Shown in pieces: positions 54,408-62,716 of a DNA stretch of 64,000 nucleotides (positions within the stretch are counted from its first letter, which is position 1; each line of letters opens with the position of its first letter). The notes under the pieces are model-generated. The model ran no database searches. It worked only from the letters and a program-made list of their open reading frames with translations, and had not been told where the DNA came from. Both the position numbers and the translations under genes were made by a program. Origin of the DNA: Leucobacter komagatae (GTDB taxonomy: Bacteria; Actinomycetota; Actinomycetes; Actinomycetales; Microbacteriaceae); the NCBI RefSeq assembly GCF_000834055.1, contig NZ_JXSQ01000013.1:1-64000 (forward strand), in the 5' to 3' direction.

Positions 54408-55340
54408 CTAGTCTAAGGGAATCGGACCTGTGTGAGGCTGATGGGCGGTTCCAGGGTCTGGCGCGCGGCGCAAGCGAACGACCATATCGGCGATGAGGAA
54501 CATCAGCGCGATCCACACGGCGATGAATCCGATCCAGCGGGCGAGCGGCAGTTCCTCCCCCATCACGAAGAATCCGAAGATGAAACCAAGGATCGGCGTG
54601 AGGAACTGCAGGAAGCCGATGTAGGTGAGCGGCAGCCGCCTCGCTGCCTCACCAAACAGAATAAGCGGGATGGCAGTGAGCAGGCCGCTCACGAGCACGA
54701 GCGAGGTGATGACGCCGCCGTGGGCGAAGGCGCTCAGACCAGCGACCGACGCGACGACCGCGAGTTGCACGAGGCCAATGGGGACGGAAACGAGCGTCTC
54801 CACCGTGAGCCCTGTCACACCGTCAACGTGTTCGATGCGCTGGTGCACGACCCCGTAAAGCCCGAAGGTGACGGCGAGACCGAGCGCGATCCAAGGGACC
54901 CTGCCGTAGGAAATCGCGGAGAACAGCACGCCCGCGCCCGCGATGATCACCGCAACCCACTGCAACCGCGAGAGCTTCTCTCGCCAGAAGATGACGCCGA
55001 AGAGGATCGTGAAGAGTGGGTTAATGAAGTAGCCGAGTGCGGTCTCGAGCACGTGGCCGGTGATCACGCCGAGGACAAAGATCTGCCAGTTGGCGTAGAG
55101 CAGGATCGACGACAGGGCAAACAACCCGAAGGTCTTAGGCGCCCTGAGCACACTGACGATGCGGTCCCAGCGCCGCGTGACCGTCACGATGAGGGCGCAG
55201 ACGATGAGCGTGGTGATCACTCGCCACGAGACGACCTCAAATGGATTCGCGACCGCAATCAAGGTGAAGAACAGCGGAAACGTCCCCCAGAGGAGGTACG
55301 CGCCAATTCCATCGCCAAGTCCAGCGCGCGTTTCTTTCAC
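54408..55340 (-). CDS. rarD: RarD-type EamA permease
   Basis: The 310-residue protein has about ten hydrophobic helices in two EamA repeats. GIGAYLLWGTFPLFFTL and VVSWRVITTLIVC are the RarD hallmark, and GYFINPLFTILFGVIFWREKLSRLQW closes the first repeat. RarD proteins are DMT-superfamily permeases of unclear substrate, once called chloramphenicol-sensitive protein. It lies downstream of groES with about 145 bases between, separated by a terminator. Confidence 0.9.
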   Translation of the reverse strand: MKETRAGLGDGIGAYLLWGTFPLFFTLIAVANPFEVVSWRVITTLIVCALIVTVTRRWDRIVSVLRAPKTFGLFALSSILLYANWQIFVLGVITGHVLETALGYFINPLFTILFGVIFWREKLSRLQWVAVIIAGAGVLFSAISYGRVPWIALGLAVTFGLYGVVHQRIEHVDGVTGLTVETLVSVPIGLVQLAVVASVAGLSAFAHGGVITSLVLVSGLLTAIPLILFGEAARRLPLTYIGFLQFLTPILGFIFGFFVMGEELPLARWIGFIAVWIALMFLIADMVVRLRRAPDPGTAHQPHTGPIPLD

Positions 55341-55434
55341 TGCCTCAGTCTACGCCTCTTCTCACGCGACATGCGGGGTAGCGCTACGCGGGCGGGGCAA
55401 CTGCAGACGGCCAACGCTCAGAGCCTGGAAAGCA

Positions 55435-55475
55435 CGAAGCCGGGGCAGCACCGCAATGGTGCTGCCCCGGCTTCG
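55435..55475 (-). terminator. Terminator of groES
   Basis: CGAAGCCGGGGCAGCACC pairs with GGTGCTGCCCCGGCTTCG around a five-base loop, an 18-bp perfect stem 10 bases after the groES stop. It makes groES a single-gene unit. Confidence 0.88.
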
Positions 55476-55484
55476 CGAAACGAT

Positions 55485-55781
55485 TTAGCGCTCGATGACC
55501 GCGAGAATGTCGCGGCTTGAGAGCACGAGGTACTCCTCGCCAGCGGCCTTGATCTCGGTGCCGCCGAACTTCGAGTAGATGACGATGTCGCCGACGTTTA
55601 CGTCGACGGGGATCCGGGTGCCGTTGTCCGAGACACGGCCGGGGCCCACTGCAACAACCTTGCCCTCCTGGGGCTTTTCCTTCGCGCTGTCAGGAATGAC
55701 GAGACCGGAAGCAGTGGTCTGCTCCGCCTCTACCTGCTGGATGACGATTCGATCCTCGAGCGGCTTGATGGCGACCGACAC
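55485..55781 (-). CDS. groES: Co-chaperonin GroES
   Basis: The 98-residue protein is standard Gro[38 protein letters not shown] with the mobile loop, [18 protein letters not shown] and [12 protein letters not shown]. It caps GroEL to create the folding chamber. No groEL follows; the next gene is rarD and a strong terminator intervenes. A CIRCE element lies 73-99 bases upstream. Confidence 0.96.
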   Translation of the reverse strand: MSVAIKPLEDRIVIQQVEAEQTTASGLVIPDSAKEKPQEGKVVAVGPGRVSDNGTRIPVDVNVGDIVIYSKFGGTEIKAAGEEYLVLSSRDILAVIER

Positions 55782-55811
55782 GGTTGACCTCTTTCCAAAG
55801 CTGTTGGTTTT

Positions 55812-55827
55812 GCACCCTTGCGGGTGC
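55812..55827 (-). other. Hairpin in the groES leader
   Basis: GCACCC-TTGC-GGGTGC forms a 6-bp stem with a tetraloop in the groES 5' untranslated region, between the CIRCE element and the start codon. It may stabilise the mRNA. Confidence 0.5.
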
Positions 55828-55853
55828 CTCTGTAGGAGATTCTATGACCCCCG

Positions 55854-55880
55854 TTGGCACTCATGCAAGGCGAGTGCCAA
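55854..55880 (-). promoter_or_regulatory. CIRCE element (HrcA operator) of groES
   Basis: TTGGCACTC-N9-GAGTGCCAA is a perfect inverted repeat with the canonical 9+9+9 spacing, matching CIRCE except for G for A at the third position of each arm. It indicates heat-shock control by HrcA. The gene for HrcA is not in the window. Confidence 0.93.
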
Positions 55881-55963
55881 CGCCTGGGGTCGGGGATCGC
55901 GCACAGCGAACACAGCAACCCAAAGGTAGGCTTAGAACCAACCCTTAACTGACTTGGAGCACC

Positions 55964-56416
55964 ATGAGCACCATCAATCCCCAAGAGCCATCGCAGTACG
56001 GCCAGAACGACACGGCAGCGCAGCCGACCGTCCCGTTCCCGGCTGATCAGTCCCCGAGTGCCCCGCAGTTCGGTACCGCAGCGTACGCTGCGCCTTACGC
56101 ACCCCACCAGAACGCGGCACAGCAGTACGAATACCCGGGGAAGGCTCCCGCAGCGACGACACTCAAGGATACGAACACGTACGCCGTCATCGCGATTATT
56201 CTGGCGTTCATCGCGCCCATCGCCGGCATCATCTTCGGTCACCTCGGCTTGAACCAGGTCAAGCGCAATGGCGATGCCGGCCGCGGCCTCGCACTCACAG
56301 CGCTCATCTACGGTTACTGCGTGACCGCGCTCGGAATCCTGTTCATCGGGCTCTACATCAGCGCCTTCGCCCTGATGATCGGTGCAGCCACGAGCGCGGG
56401 CTTCTCGTCGTATTGA
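55964..56416 (+). CDS. DUF4190-like small membrane protein
   Basis: The 150-residue protein has a Pro/Gln/Ala-rich soluble N-terminus of about 65 residues and two hydrophobic regions (about 75-92 and 110-145) with the DUF4190 pattern AIILAFIAPIAGIIFGHLGLNQVKR and GRGLALTALIYGY. Function is unknown. The ribosome site GGAG precedes the ATG. It is followed 10 bases later by the methyltransferase gene, so they probably share a transcript. Confidence 0.82.
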   Translation: MSTINPQEPSQYGQNDTAAQPTVPFPADQSPSAPQFGTAAYAAPYAPHQNAAQQYEYPGKAPAATTLKDTNTYAVIAIILAFIAPIAGIIFGHLGLNQVKRNGDAGRGLALTALIYGYCVTALGILFIGLYISAFALMIGAATSAGFSSY

Positions 56417-56426
56417 GCAACGACGC

Positions 56427-57713
56427 GTGAGCGAGCACGTCAGCACCCGACCCCGGGAATCGTCTGCGGGGCAAGCACGCCCAATCCCCGGCTGGGATGC
56501 CCTCACGACCGCGCACGGTGCGGCGCTGCTGGCACGAGCCGCGGAGCTTGGCGCGTCCGGATCCTCGATCGACAGCATTGGTCAGCGCCTCAGGCGCGAA
56601 ACCGAAGTCGATCCGAACCTGCTTGCAGCAGCGCTCACGGTAACGGGGCTGCGCGCCAAGGCGGTGCCAAAGTTTGGTGAGCGCTCCGGCGACATGCTTT
56701 TCACGCAAGCCGGTCTCGAGCAGGCATCGCGACGCCAGGTCGCCGCGCTCCATGCGTCGCGCTTCGCCGGCTGCACGACCGTAGCCGACCTCGGGTGCGG
56801 CCTCGGCGCTGAGTCGCTCGCCTTCCTCCGCGCAGGGCTCGGCGTTCGCGCCGTCGAACTCGATCCGCTCACGGCCGTATTCGCCGCCCACAACCTGGGA
56901 ATCGAAGCGGCCGCGCTTCACGCAGAGCGGGGCACGGCGCCAGCTTTCGAGGTGCTCACCGGCGACGCAACCGTGCTCGGAAGCGCCGACGCTGACGGCG
57001 TCTTCCTCGATCCAGCGCGACGCACACCGGGACACAGCGACACCAGACGGATCGCCGCAGCAGCGGACTACTCCCCCTCGCTTGATTTCGCCTTCGACGC
57101 CGCGCGATCGGCACGCGCAGGCGGGGTCAAGCTCGGGCCGGGCCTCGACCGCGAGCTCATCCCAGAAGACGCTGAGGCGCAGTGGGTCTCAGTCGACGGC
57201 CAACTCGTCGAGATGGGCCTGTGGTTTGGCGCTGCGGCAAGGCCAAGCATCCGCCGGGCTGCCACCGTCATTCGCACGACGCCAGCCGGTCAGGATCTCC
57301 ACGAGTTGCTCGCGCCAGCTGACGCGGAAGACGTTGACGTCCGGGAGCTTGGCGAATACCTCATCGAGCCGGACGGCGCGGTGATCCGCGCGCGCCTCAT
57401 CGGGCAGCTCGCAGCTGAGCTCGACGCCGGCATGATCCACGAGGGCATCGCGTACCTCACAACCGATCGGCTGCCCGAGACCCCATTCGCCCAGGTGTTC
57501 CGCATCACTGAAGAGCTCCCAGCACGCGAGAAAGACCTCAAACGCGCCCTCGCGCAGCGTGGCATCGGCCGGCTCGAAATCAAAAAGCGCGGCGTGGATG
57601 TGGATCCCGCCGCGCTTCGCACGCGTTTGCGCCTGAAGGGGCCGCAGTCAGCGACCCTGATCCTCAGCCGCTCGGCGGGCAGGCATGTAGCCCTGCTCGC
57701 CGAGCGCTGCTGA
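56427..57713 (+). CDS. THUMP-like class I SAM-dependent methyltransferase
   Basis: GTG 56427 gives 428 residues; an extended reading runs into the preceding gene. After a predicted helical N-terminus (about 1-115) the SAM motif I is VADLGCGLGAESLAFLRAG, with AVELDPLTAVFAAHN and VLTGDATVL for motifs II-III and VFLDPARRT as the IV-like DPxR. The C-terminal third (LKRALAQRGIGRLEIKKRGVDVDP) is the THUMP-like domain. The target is likely an RNA or protein, unproven. Confidence 0.85.
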   Translation: MSEHVSTRPRESSAGQARPIPGWDALTTAHGAALLARAAELGASGSSIDSIGQRLRRETEVDPNLLAAALTVTGLRAKAVPKFGERSGDMLFTQAGLEQASRRQVAALHASRFAGCTTVADLGCGLGAESLAFLRAGLGVRAVELDPLTAVFAAHNLGIEAAALHAERGTAPAFEVLTGDATVLGSADADGVFLDPARRTPGHSDTRRIAAAADYSPSLDFAFDAARSARAGGVKLGPGLDRELIPEDAEAQWVSVDGQLVEMGLWFGAAARPSIRRAATVIRTTPAGQDLHELLAPADAEDVDVRELGEYLIEPDGAVIRARLIGQLAAELDAGMIHEGIAYLTTDRLPETPFAQVFRITEELPAREKDLKRALAQRGIGRLEIKKRGVDVDPAALRTRLRLKGPQSATLILSRSAGRHVALLAERC

Positions 57714-57724
57714 GGAAGAGTGGC

Positions 57725-58348
57725 TTAGTAGCTCTCAGAGAGAATCTCGGCGCACGACACAGTCTGCCCGAATACCTCAACGGATGTTGCCCCGCCGAGG
57801 CAAGCCTCAGCTGCGGAAACGCCGGAGCTCGCGAGCCCGAGCACGGCAAACATGAGGAAGGCGCCAACAATCACGCCGAGTGCACCAACGATGATGCCGA
57901 TCACGGCGGGCAGGTTCTTCGCCTGAGCCTTCTTGGACTGCACGAGCCCAATAATGCTGAGAACGAGGCCGATCAGTGAGATCGGGAGGATGAACGAGAC
58001 GATGAGACCGACGATACCGAGCGTCTTGCCCGGGACCGTCGCGGGAGCCTGGCCGTACCCGGGAGCCTGGCTGTACCCGGGAGCCTGGGCATAGCCAGGA
58101 GCCTGTGGGGCAGCTCCGAAGCCCTGGGTTGCACCGTATCCGGGCTGCGGGGCACCGGGGGCGACGTACGGCGCGCCAGGCTGGAAGGGGGCCTGCGGCG
58201 GCTGCTGCGCCTCAGGCTGCGGCGGGACAGGGAAGCCAGCCGGGGCATCTTGCGGGAGCGGTGGCGCAACGGGAGGTGCTACTGGCGGAGTCGCCTGCGG
58301 CTGCTCCGGCGTTGCTCCGGGATCGGTGTTCGGCGTGTTGTCGGACAT
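57725..58348 (-). CDS. Proline-rich DUF4190-like membrane protein
   Basis: The 207-residue protein has a Pro/Ala/Gln-rich N-terminal half with repeated QAPGYxQAPGY units and two hydrophobic regions after about 110 (IVGLIVSFILPISLIGLVLSI, AVIGIIVGALGVIVGAFLMFAVLGL). The short tail holds two cysteines that may form a disulfide outside. It is convergent with the methyltransferase gene across 11 bases and related in plan to the gene at 55964. Function is unknown. Confidence 0.8.
   Translation of the reverse strand: MSDNTPNTDPGATPEQPQATPPVAPPVAPPLPQDAPAGFPVPPQPEAQQPPQAPFQPGAPYVAPGAPQPGYGATQGFGAAPQAPGYAQAPGYSQAPGYGQAPATVPGKTLGIVGLIVSFILPISLIGLVLSIIGLVQSKKAQAKNLPAVIGIIVGALGVIVGAFLMFAVLGLASSGVSAAEACLGGATSVEVFGQTVSCAEILSESY
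58040..58108. repeat. 18-bp-type tandem repeats coding for QAPGYx units
   Basis: Units of the form GGGAGCCTGGCTGTACCC recur three to four times within the proline-rich gene, giving the QAPGYx array. They are close in sequence and could vary by slippage. Confidence 0.75.
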
Positions 58349-58419
58349 ATCGTTCCTTACAGTATGTATCTGCTGACTGACAGCCAGCAGAACAACGATA
58401 CATCGAGAACGGCGTCGCG

Positions 58420-59526
58420 CTACAACTGAATGTCAGTGACTGGAAGCGTCGAGTCGGCGCCGAAGTCGATCCCGGAGGGAGCGTGACCGGCCGCAACAAG
58501 CTGCGCCCCGAGCGACGCGATCATCGCTCCGTTGTCCGTGCAGAGCGAGAGCGGCGGCACCCTGAGCTCGACGCCAGCGGCCTTGGCGCGCTCCGCTGCG
58601 ACCTCGCGCAACCGCGCGTTCGCGACCACGCCACCGCCGAGCAACAGCCGCGGCACGCCGAGATCCTGGCACGCGGCGAGCGCCTTCGTAAGGAGGACAT
58701 CTACGACGGCCTCCCGGAAACTCGCCGCAACGTCTGCGACGGGAACCTCCTCGCCCGCTGCGATGCGCTTCTCCACCCACCTGGCAACCGACGTCTTCAG
58801 GCCAGAGAACGAGAAATCATATCGATGCTTCGCCATGTCCTTCGGGAGCGTCAGACCGCGAGGGAAACGGATCGCCGCGGGGTCACCTTCGGCCGCAACG
58901 CGGTCAATATGCGGTCCGCCCGGGTACGGCAAGCCGAGGAGCCTCGCGACCTTATCGAACGCCTCCCCCGCCGCGTCGTCAATCGTCTCGCCGAGCAGTT
59001 CGACGTCGCTCACGAGATCCCGCACCAGCAAGAGCGACGTGTGACCGCCCGAGACCAGCAGCGCAATCGTCGGCAGCTCAAGCTCCCCGACAGACCCAAC
59101 GGCAGGCCTGAGACCCTCGCCGTGCAGCAGATCTGCCCCGACATGCCCAACGAGATGGTTTACGGCATACAGCGGCCGATCGATCGCGACCGCGAGCGCC
59201 TTCGCCGCAGACACACCAACCATGAGCGCACCGGCAAGGCCGGGGCCCCCGGTCACCGCGACGGCATCGATCTCGTCGATCGTTACCCCCGCGTCGGCGA
59301 GCGCGCGCGCAATCGTCGGGTTCATTGCTTCAAGATGGGCGCGAGCGGCGATCTCGGGAATCACTCCCCCGAACCTGGCGTGCTCATCCATCGACGAAGC
59401 GATCGCGTTCGCGAGCAGGGTCCGCCCGCGTACGATGCCGACGCCCGTCTCGTCACAGCTCGTCTCGATACCGAGAACGAGCGGCTCACGCGCTGGGGTC
59501 TGTGCTGCGGTCACTGTCTCACTCAC
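58420..59526 (-). CDS. tsaD: tRNA t6A threonylcarbamoyl transferase
   Basis: The 368-residue ASKHA-fold protein shows [32 protein letters not shown] with the two metal His residues, [24 protein letters not shown], and [13 protein letters not shown]. It transfers threonylcarbamoyl from the adenylate to A37 of ANN-decoding tRNAs, with TsaB and TsaE. It overlaps rimI by 4 bases and is the last gene of the glmS-to-tsaD chain. Confidence 0.97.
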   Translation of the reverse strand: MSETVTAAQTPAREPLVLGIETSCDETGVGIVRGRTLLANAIASSMDEHARFGGVIPEIAARAHLEAMNPTIARALADAGVTIDEIDAVAVTGGPGLAGALMVGVSAAKALAVAIDRPLYAVNHLVGHVGADLLHGEGLRPAVGSVGELELPTIALLVSGGHTSLLLVRDLVSDVELLGETIDDAAGEAFDKVARLLGLPYPGGPHIDRVAAEGDPAAIRFPRGLTLPKDMAKHRYDFSFSGLKTSVARWVEKRIAAGEEVPVADVAASFREAVVDVLLTKALAACQDLGVPRLLLGGGVVANARLREVAAERAKAAGVELRVPPLSLCTDNGAMIASLGAQLVAAGHAPSGIDFGADSTLPVTDIQL

Positions 59527-60047
59527 TGTCGTTCTTTCATCTGCAGAAGCATCACGATGGCATCGACTCCCGACGGCTGATAGTAGTTCGCGCGCACACC
59601 GATCTCGGCAAAGCCAAGCGATCCGTACAGCCCGCGCGCTACGGGGTTGTCGGCGCGCACCTCAAGAAACACCTGGGCGGCGCCGCGGCGACCCGCCTCG
59701 TCGAGCAGCTCGTCCATCAGCGCACGCCCGTAGCCTGCGCCGCGAAGTTCAGGGGCGACCGCAATCGTCTGGATATCACCGTCGCTGCCAAGCACGAGCA
59801 CCCCAGCGTAGCCGTGGAGCGCTCCGTCAGCATCGGCCAACACCAGATACCTTCGGTGCTCGCCGGCGAGCTCCTCGCGCACCATCTCCCGGCTCCACGC
59901 GTCATCGCCGAACAGCGCCGCTTCGAGCCTCGCGATCTCGTCAAGGTCGGCGAGTGTCGCATCGCGGATCGTCGCGGTCGCAGCAAGCCCCGCGCTCCCG
60001 GCGATGCCGCCCTCCGCTGATGCGTCGTCGACTGCCGCCCCGTTCAC
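59523..60047 (-). CDS. rimI: N-acetyltransferase (RimI-type)
   Basis: The 174-residue GNAT protein has the acetyl-CoA loop [23 protein letters not shown] and a [19 protein letters not shown] motif typical of RimI. RimI acetylates the N-terminal alanine of ribosomal protein S18, and bacterial homologues are also broad N-terminal acetylases. It is coupled by 4-base overlaps to tsaB upstream and tsaD downstream, a very common tsa-rimI order. Confidence 0.92.
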   Translation of the reverse strand: MNGAAVDDASAEGGIAGSAGLAATATIRDATLADLDEIARLEAALFGDDAWSREMVREELAGEHRRYLVLADADGALHGYAGVLVLGSDGDIQTIAVAPELRGAGYGRALMDELLDEAGRRGAAQVFLEVRADNPVARGLYGSLGFAEIGVRANYYQPSGVDAIVMLLQMKERQ

Positions 60048-60706
60048 GGGGTCACCGGCTTCGGCGCGCGCGGCTGCATCACGTCGGGGAGCCTGAGATA
60101 CAGCGCATGCTCCGGTGCGAACGCTCTACCGGCCGCAAGGTGACGCGCGGCGAGCCGAACGAGTGCCGCTGCGGGAAGCCGCTCAGGCCACAGCTCGTTC
60201 GCGACGCTCTCAAACCCCGCGCGCGGGGCGAGGTGCGGCTCAGCGGCACGCTCGGGAATCCCAGCCCAGTCGAGCGAACGGTAGTCTGTGACGAACAGTT
60301 CGCGCCGCTTGGCGTCCTGCACGATCCGCACGCCTGCCGTTGCGCCGGATTCGAGCGCCTCAAGCACCGCAGCGTCGTGGCTGACGAGCGGCAGAGTCGC
60401 GAGTCCACGCCCGAACGCGAAAGCGTTCGCGGCGGCGATCCCGACCCGCAGACCCGTGAACGGGCCGGGGCCCATGCCTGCGACCACATGGGTGACGAGC
60501 TGTGGCGAGACGCCGTGCTCGGCAAACGCGCGCTCAATGAGGGTGCCAATGACCTCTGCGTGACCGCGCGGGTCATCGCTCGACACCTCCGTAACGCCCC
60601 CGGCTGAGCCAACGGCCACGCTCGTACCAAGCGACGTGTCGATCGCGAGAATCACCTGCTGCCCGATTTCCGGCGCCTCGACGCTACGCACACTGATGTC
60701 GGTCAC
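60044..60706 (-). CDS. tsaB: t6A biosynthesis scaffold protein
   Basis: I favour GTG 60706 as start because it overlaps the tsaE stop by 4 bases (GTGA), as all neighbours do; the upstream ATG 60727 would give 227 residues. The 220-residue product has ILAIDTSLGTSVAV, MGPGPFTGLRVGIAAANAFAF and LVSHDAAVLEAL. TsaB is a pseudo-ASKHA scaffold binding TsaD and TsaE. Confidence 0.93.
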   Translation of the reverse strand: MTDISVRSVEAPEIGQQVILAIDTSLGTSVAVGSAGGVTEVSSDDPRGHAEVIGTLIERAFAEHGVSPQLVTHVVAGMGPGPFTGLRVGIAAANAFAFGRGLATLPLVSHDAAVLEALESGATAGVRIVQDAKRRELFVTDYRSLDWAGIPERAAEPHLAPRAGFESVANELWPERLPAAALVRLAARHLAAGRAFAPEHALYLRLPDVMQPRAPKPVTP

Positions 60707-61218
60707 GCGAATACCCCGTTCTGCCACCGCTGGCCGTGCCCGGTGACGGTGAGCGTGCGGGGCTCAACGGGAGCCTCCGCGAACTCATCTGGATCGTCTG
60801 TTGCGAGCTCCGCCCCCGCATGAGCGCCGCCAACTGGGCGGTCAATGACCACCTCAACCCACGAGTCGCGGGCATCAACGAGGCCAGCGCCCCACTCGGC
60901 GACGACAACTGAACCGTCAAAGTCGAGGTCGAGATCCTCAACCTCTGTCGCATCAGCGAGTCGGTACGCGTCGACGTGCACGAGCGGCGCACCCCCGACA
61001 AGCGACGGGTGGGTGCGTGCGATAACAAAGGTGGGGCTCTGCACGGGGCCACGGACGCCGAGGCCCTCACCGATCCCCCGCGTAAACGTCGTCTTCCCAG
61101 CGCCGAGCGGACCCGTGAGAATCACCAGGTCCCCCGCCAAGAGCACGCGCCCGAACGCGACACCCAGCTCGTGCATCGCATCAGGGTCTGCCACAACGAA
61201 CTGCTCGATCACGCTCAC
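60703..61218 (-). CDS. tsaE: t6A biosynthesis ATPase
   Basis: The 171-residue P-loop protein has Walker A GPLGAGKTTFTRGIGEGLG, the SPTFVIARTH segment and HVDAYRLAD typical of TsaE (formerly YjeE). It binds ATP to reset the TsaBD complex between cycles. It overlaps alr (ATGA-type) and tsaB, keeping all t6A genes translationally linked. Confidence 0.95.
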   Translation of the reverse strand: MSVIEQFVVADPDAMHELGVAFGRVLLAGDLVILTGPLGAGKTTFTRGIGEGLGVRGPVQSPTFVIARTHPSLVGGAPLVHVDAYRLADATEVEDLDLDFDGSVVVAEWGAGLVDARDSWVEVVIDRPVGGAHAGAELATDDPDEFAEAPVEPRTLTVTGHGQRWQNGVFA

Positions 61219-62354
61219 GCGGCGTCCTCATCAACAGCGCGCCGAAGCACACGCGGCCCGATCCCGACGAGAATTTCGTAGTGGATCGTGCGCATCAGCG
61301 CAGCCCAAATATCGATCGAGGGAAACCCGCGCTCCGGGTTGCCAAACAGCACAACCGGTTCGCCAAGATCTATGCGCCCGCCGAGCCGACCGACGTCGAC
61401 GATGAACTGATCCATTCCGATGCGGCCAACGATCGGGCAGGCCTCACCGGCAATCGTGACCCACGCACCAGCCCCGTTCAACGCTCGGGGCATACCGTCG
61501 GCGTAGCCAACGGGCACCAGCGCAAGCGTCGTCGCCACCTCGCAAATGTGGTTAAAGCCGTAGGAGACGCCCGTCCCTGCCGGCACGCCGCGCAGCGCAA
61601 CCACCTCCGAACGCAGTGTCATTGCGGGAGTGAGTCCCAGCTGCGCCGAGTTCTTGCCGGCAATCGGGCTGAGCCCGTACGCTACGACCCCAACACGAAC
61701 CGTGTTGTAGTAGAGCTCCGGCCGGGTGAAGAGCGCCGCACTCGCTGCAAGGTGGATGAGCTCAGGCTCGCACCCTGCCGCACGGAGCATCGCGATAGCC
61801 TCGTCAAAGTTCGCACCCTGCGCAAGGTCAGCTTCTTCGCCGGCATTCGCCAAGTGGCTGAAGATCCCGCGAACGGACACCAGGCCCTCACGCTCAAGCT
61901 CAGCGCCACGCGCGAACAGGGCATCCCACTCATCTCGCGAGGCCCCGTTGCGGCTCAGACCAGTGTCGACCTTGAACTGCAGCGTCGCACGCCTGCCAGT
62001 TGACCGCGCCGCCTGCGCAAGCGCCTCAAGCTGCCTGAGGTGAGAAATCCCCACATCGATGGACTGTTCGATAGCGGGGACGAAATCCACCCGCGGGCCG
62101 TGCAACCAGCACAGCAACGGTGCATCGATGCCGCACTCGCGAAGCTGCAGGGCCTCCTCGAGATCAGCTGTCGCGATCATCGTCGCTCCACCGGCAACCG
62201 CCGCGCGCGCAACAATCTCAGCCCCGTGGCCGTAGCCACCGGCCTTCACCACAACGATGACATTCGCGTCCCCAGTGAGCTCGCGAATGCGCCCAACGTT
62301 TTTCCGGATCGCCCCAACCGAAATATCGGCGACGCGCATCGATCCAGTCCTCAT
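61215..62354 (-). CDS. alr: Alanine racemase
   Basis: The 379-residue PLP enzyme has the cofactor lysine in VVVKAGGYGHG (the usual motif is KADAYGHG), the second-domain SYGFNHICEVATTLALVPVGYADG with the catalytic Tyr, and GRIGMDQFIVDVG. It interconverts L- and D-alanine for peptidoglycan. The changed GG after Lys is the only deviation from the typical motif; the lysine and tyrosine are present, so activity is expected. It overlaps acpS and tsaE by 4 bases each. Confidence 0.95.
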   Translation of the reverse strand: MRTGSMRVADISVGAIRKNVGRIRELTGDANVIVVVKAGGYGHGAEIVARAAVAGGATMIATADLEEALQLRECGIDAPLLCWLHGPRVDFVPAIEQSIDVGISHLRQLEALAQAARSTGRRATLQFKVDTGLSRNGASRDEWDALFARGAELEREGLVSVRGIFSHLANAGEEADLAQGANFDEAIAMLRAAGCEPELIHLAASAALFTRPELYYNTVRVGVVAYGLSPIAGKNSAQLGLTPAMTLRSEVVALRGVPAGTGVSYGFNHICEVATTLALVPVGYADGMPRALNGAGAWVTIAGEACPIVGRIGMDQFIVDVGRLGGRIDLGEPVVLFGNPERGFPSIDIWAALMRTIHYEILVGIGPRVLRRAVDEDAA

Positions 62355-62716
62355 ACGGATATACCTCCGTGCTCAACAATAACGAACGCGGTCGCGACGC
62401 CCGTGTCGTGTGTCATGCTCAGGTGGACCCTGTCCGCCCCGCGGGCCGCAAGCGCAGCCGCGAGACCCGCCGTCGGCACGAACTCCGGTGCACGCAACTC
62501 GTTGCGGCGCACCTCCATGTCTGGCCAGGTGAGATCGCCTGAATCCCCGAGCGCCTTAATGAGCGCCTCTTTTGCCGCGAACCGCGCGGCAAGCGACGGC
62601 GTCGACAGCTGCCCCTCCGCTGCGCTGAACAACCGTTCGCGCAGCTTCGGCGTGCGCTTCAGTTGCTGCTCGAAGCGCGCGATATCGACAGTGTCGACGC
62701 CGATGCCGATAATCAC
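62351..62716 (-). CDS. acpS: Holo-[acyl-carrier-protein] synthase
   Basis: The 121-residue phosphopantetheinyl transferase has GVDTVDIARFEQQL with the metal Asp and AARFAAKEALIKALG with the second acidic residue. It transfers phosphopantetheine from CoA to ACP or to fatty acid synthase. The start is GTG 62716, overlapping the glmS stop by 4 bases (GTGA). The chain alr-acpS-glmS is common in actinobacteria. Confidence 0.95.
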   Translation of the reverse strand: MIIGIGVDTVDIARFEQQLKRTPKLRERLFSAAEGQLSTPSLAARFAAKEALIKALGDSGDLTWPDMEVRRNELRAPEFVPTAGLAAALAARGADRVHLSMTHDTGVATAFVIVEHGGISV

